Below, in pieces: positions 61,977 to 64,000 of a stretch of DNA of 64,000 nucleotides. The notes under the pieces were generated by a model, which was given only the letters and a program-made list of their open reading frames with translations, was not told the DNA's origin and did no database searches. Numbering within the stretch: the stretch's first letter is position 1; each line of letters opens with the position of its first letter. The translations under genes and the position numbers were made by a program. Origin of the DNA: Hyaloperonospora brassicae (lineage: Eukaryota > Oomycota > Peronosporomycetes > Peronosporales > Peronosporaceae); contig CANTFL010001461.1 of NCBI GenBank assembly GCA_947650285.1, forward strand, positions 102,625 to 166,624. Reading direction: 5' to 3'.

Positions 61977-62511
61977 CTATCACTTCGGCCCGATTTTGAG
62001 CCGACAACACGCGCCAACAGCGAGGACTGCCCACTGTTGCGGCGCTTTCAGTCAGTGTGCCGTCATCGCCTTTACTCGATGACGTGCGGAGGCATACGCA
62101 GGTAATATGATTCTCCTTCGCTTGATGGGTCACCTTGCGAACCCATCCCTTAAATCCTTGTAGGATTTGCCGGGTCTATACCATTCTTCGTTGGATCGGC
62201 ATACGACTCGCAATGGCATGCTGTCCTACACAGCAGTTGTCGACAATACAACTCGTGTCGTCGTTCCCGATCATGATGATTTGCGTTTACGCATCATGTT
62301 CGAACGTCACGATGCGCCCTGAGGTGGGTATCGTGGTAGGGAAAAGACCTACCTTACGGTAAGTAGTAACTTTTACTGACCCCGCCAGTATCAGTTTGTC
62401 CGCAAGTACATTCGTTCTTGCGAGGTCTGTCAACGAGTGAAGCCTAGCCCTTCATCCCGTGCGCCACTACAACCTCTGCCAGTCTCGGCAGAGTGCTAGA
62501 GGTCCGTTTCC
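61977..62511 (+). pseudogene. Element A2 RNase H end and integrase zinc region
   Basis: DNA-level match to A1 5812-6335 (PSSxLLDDV block, RIVVPTHNDLRLRIM-type block at about 62250-62300, then the CEVCQRVKP-like zinc end at 62420-62450). Stops and shifts occur in all frames, including TGA at about 62321. The hairpin at 62061-62084 corresponds to A1 5891-5914 with paired substitutions. Confidence 0.7.
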
Positions 62512-63042
62512 ATGGACTTTGTCGTCGATTTCCCCGAAGACTATCACAAGAATAATGGTATTTTTGTTGTGGATCGTTTCAGCAAGATGGTGCATCTTGC
62601 TGCAGTCTCTGAATCGATCACTGCACACGGCTGTGCGCGTGTCTATATCGACACAGTGTTTCGACTTCACTTATTACCCCGTGAACTCGTTTCCGATCGT
62701 GACCCTCGGTTAACGGCGGAGTTCTGGCAATCCGTGTTTTGTTCATTCGGAACACGATTAAAGACGTCCACATTTGACCATACCGAACCAGATGGTCAGA
62801 CGGAACGTGCAAACCTTATCCTCGAAGAAATGCTTCGAGGATACGTCCACTCCTTTTCGAGTTGGAGTGAGCTCTTGCCGATGGTCGAATTTGCCATCAA
62901 CAATTCCGTGCATGCGTCAACAACGCATACACCATTCTACGTGAATGGCTTACGCCACCCACGTATTCCCGCCCTTATACAAAGTGACCTTGGGTTAAGA
63001 AGGGGAGGGAATCGCTCGAGTAAAAACCGTTTAGGCTCTTGA
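62512..63042 (+). pseudogene. Element A2 integrase catalytic core
   Basis: 176 open codons from an ATG in the SMDF block. D, D and E are all present: MDFVVDFPED, SDRDPRLTAEFW, DGQTERANLILEE. FSSWSELLPMVEFAINNSVHAS and TPFYVNGLRHPRIPAL end the core. Less broken than the A1 core, which has two frameshifts here. Upstream and downstream parts are damaged, so the protein is not complete. Confidence 0.85.
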
Positions 63043-63297
63043 TAATTACGTATCATCGCACATGCCGATACGATCGATGTCGATATAGATAATGTCGACG
63101 TCGAAGAAGTCGATCTTAGCTGTAGCAATGACACTGCTGCTACTTCAGACAATGATGAAGATGCTGGGGTATTCAGTATCGTCAACGATTATGCCAGCGA
63201 GAAAGTGGGTAACCTCGCTGAAGATGAGAATAATCTCTTAGCAGTGCGCACAAAGCGCACTAAATGACAAAACAACGAGTCAGAAGAAAACTATCTG
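63043..63297 (+). pseudogene. Acidic insertion in A2 integrase
   Basis: Asp/Val/Ile/Glu-rich segment followed by FSIVNDYASE and [10 protein letters not shown], parallel to A1 6826-7100. A TGA follows RTKRTK (about 63265). The perfect hairpin AGTGCGC/GCGCACT at 63243-63261 is kept from A1. Confidence 0.55.
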
Positions 63298-63651
63298 ATG
63301 ACTCGAGAGGCGGTAGTCTATTTTGTCCCGAACTCCATCGAATATGCGGTGGACCGCCAGAAACGGAACGCAGACAAGAATGGAAGAGCAAATGTTATTT
63401 CATTTCAAGTTAACGACCTAGTACTACTGTCTACGGTAAACTTACCTGGACACGTCGTCACTAGTGTCGGCAGTAGTAAACCACTGCTGAAATACATTGG
63501 TTCCGTTCGTGTGTTGCACCGCAAGGGCAATGCATACACGATTGAATTGCCTCGCAGGATGCGCATGCATCCTACGTTCTATGTTGGTCGTCTCCGCCTG
63601 TACTATCAGTACGAGGTCTCTTGCGAGAAGGAAGACACCCGGCACGCTTAA
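63298..63651 (+). pseudogene. Element A2 integrase C-terminal domain
   Basis: 117 open codons: [50 protein letters not shown] (parts of 63307-63480), [36 protein letters not shown]. The GPF of A1 reads GSV, a change at the family signature. The frame stops at 63649-63651, where A1 continues into the linker and chromodomain. Confidence 0.8.
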
Positions 63652-63654
63652 GAA

Positions 63655-63960
63655 TCCCCATCAGATTCTTGTGATCACGGACCAAACACTCAATTTGGTC
63701 CTTCAGCGACGCAGTCTCGCGACGAGCCGCCTCTAACTCCTCGCGCAAACGGTGCTTCTCTCGTTTGCACTCGAGTCGAAAGAACGCGAAATCCGATCGG
63801 TATTTCTACCAATCGGTGCGGAGACGTCGTATGGTCGCCAGTATATCGTGCCGACGATCGTATTCGCGATCGACGTCCGCCCTCAACTCGGTCAGGTAAC
63901 GCCAAATTTCCTCCAAGGTATCCTGCAGTCTCGGCGGTTGAGCCGGACTTTGTCTTTCCA
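63655..63960 (-). pseudogene. Antisense coiled-coil fragment of A2
   Basis: On the minus strand from about 63930 down to 63655 a frame with one stop reads as a coiled coil (RLREELEAARRETASLKDQI, then HKNLM). It corresponds to the C-terminal end of the A1 antisense ORF ([26 protein letters not shown]). Position and orientation relative to the integrase C-terminal domain are the same. Its start lies outside the window. Confidence 0.55.
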
Positions 63961-64000
63961 CCGCCACCGGAACCACAGGTGGATTCTCACGGTGGTCGAC

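Larger units (their letters stand above)
61977..64000 (+). mobile_element. Element A2: second A-family Gypsy copy, partial
   Basis: Matches A1 from about 5812 (RNase H-integrase linker) to about 7760 or beyond, with the antisense coiled coil at its right end. It is cut on the left by LTR4 and on the right by the window edge. More diverged from A1 than the B LTRs are from each other. It keeps a number of A1's perfect hairpins at the same sites. Confidence 0.85.

Noticed and set aside
1..64000. Host genes, tRNA or rRNA genes, effector genes (RXLR or CRN type)
   Set aside because: No open stretch outside the retrotransposons has a recognisable domain, signal peptide or effector motif, and no cloverleaf-like sequence was noticed.

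Overview
The window holds no recognisable host gene. It is a nest of LTR retrotransposons, most of them broken, and it belongs to a eukaryote. The Ty3/Gypsy reverse transcriptase and integrase style, chromodomain-bearing Gypsy pol, a Gypsy family with two RNase H domains, and the density of nested elements fit an oomycete (Phytophthora or downy-mildew type). That assignment is an inference from remembered protein style, not from a search.

Layout. 1-1575: a gag/protease remnant of a Gypsy element (Z). 1576-9197: Gypsy element A1, with a 5' LTR, gag, protease, RT, RNase H, integrase, chromodomain, a long antisense coiled-coil ORF, and only the first 27 bases of its 3' LTR. 9198-19104: Gypsy element B1, inserted in the A1 3' LTR, with a 1.8-kb LTR, gag, protease, RT, a degenerate Gypsy RNase H, a second archaeal-type RNase H, integrase and chromodomain. 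19105-20917: an LTR shared by B1 and the next element. 20918-50451: the interior of B2, a gutted relative of B1. It has lost protease, RT, most of RNase H and the integrase core, and carries instead a 24.8-kb tandem array of 36 units of 690 bp at 23801-48634. 50452-52266: the B2 3' LTR. 52267-55135: a 5'-truncated Copia element (C1, plus strand). 55136-57213: another Copia fragment (C2, minus strand). 57214-61976: 5' LTR, gag and protease start of a third B element (B3, minus strand). 61977-64000: a second A-family copy (A2), cut by B3 on one side and by the window end on the other.

Three observations stand out. First, the A family is packed from LTR to LTR with short perfect inverted repeats. 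More than 25 in A1 have arms of 9 to 11 bp, in LTR, gag, pol and antisense ORF alike. At least two sites differ between A1 and A2 by paired changes that preserve the complementarity. I did not see this density in the B or Copia elements beside them. Second, the 690-bp array is an LTR-retrotransposon-borne satellite that includes a fragment of the element's own archaeal-type RNase H. It stays open as one reading frame of 8,178 codons and is interrupted only in the last unit. Third, A1 has an antisense ORF with a coiled coil that overlaps the sense chromodomain; its coiled-coil part recurs at the same place in A2.

Working relationships. The A and B proteins are ordinary retrotransposon functions: Gag particle, protease, RT/RNase H and integrase, with the chromodomain probably directing integration to chromatin. 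Every copy here carries stops, frameshifts or catalytic-site changes, so none looks autonomous. B2 could only have moved with proteins supplied by an intact relative.
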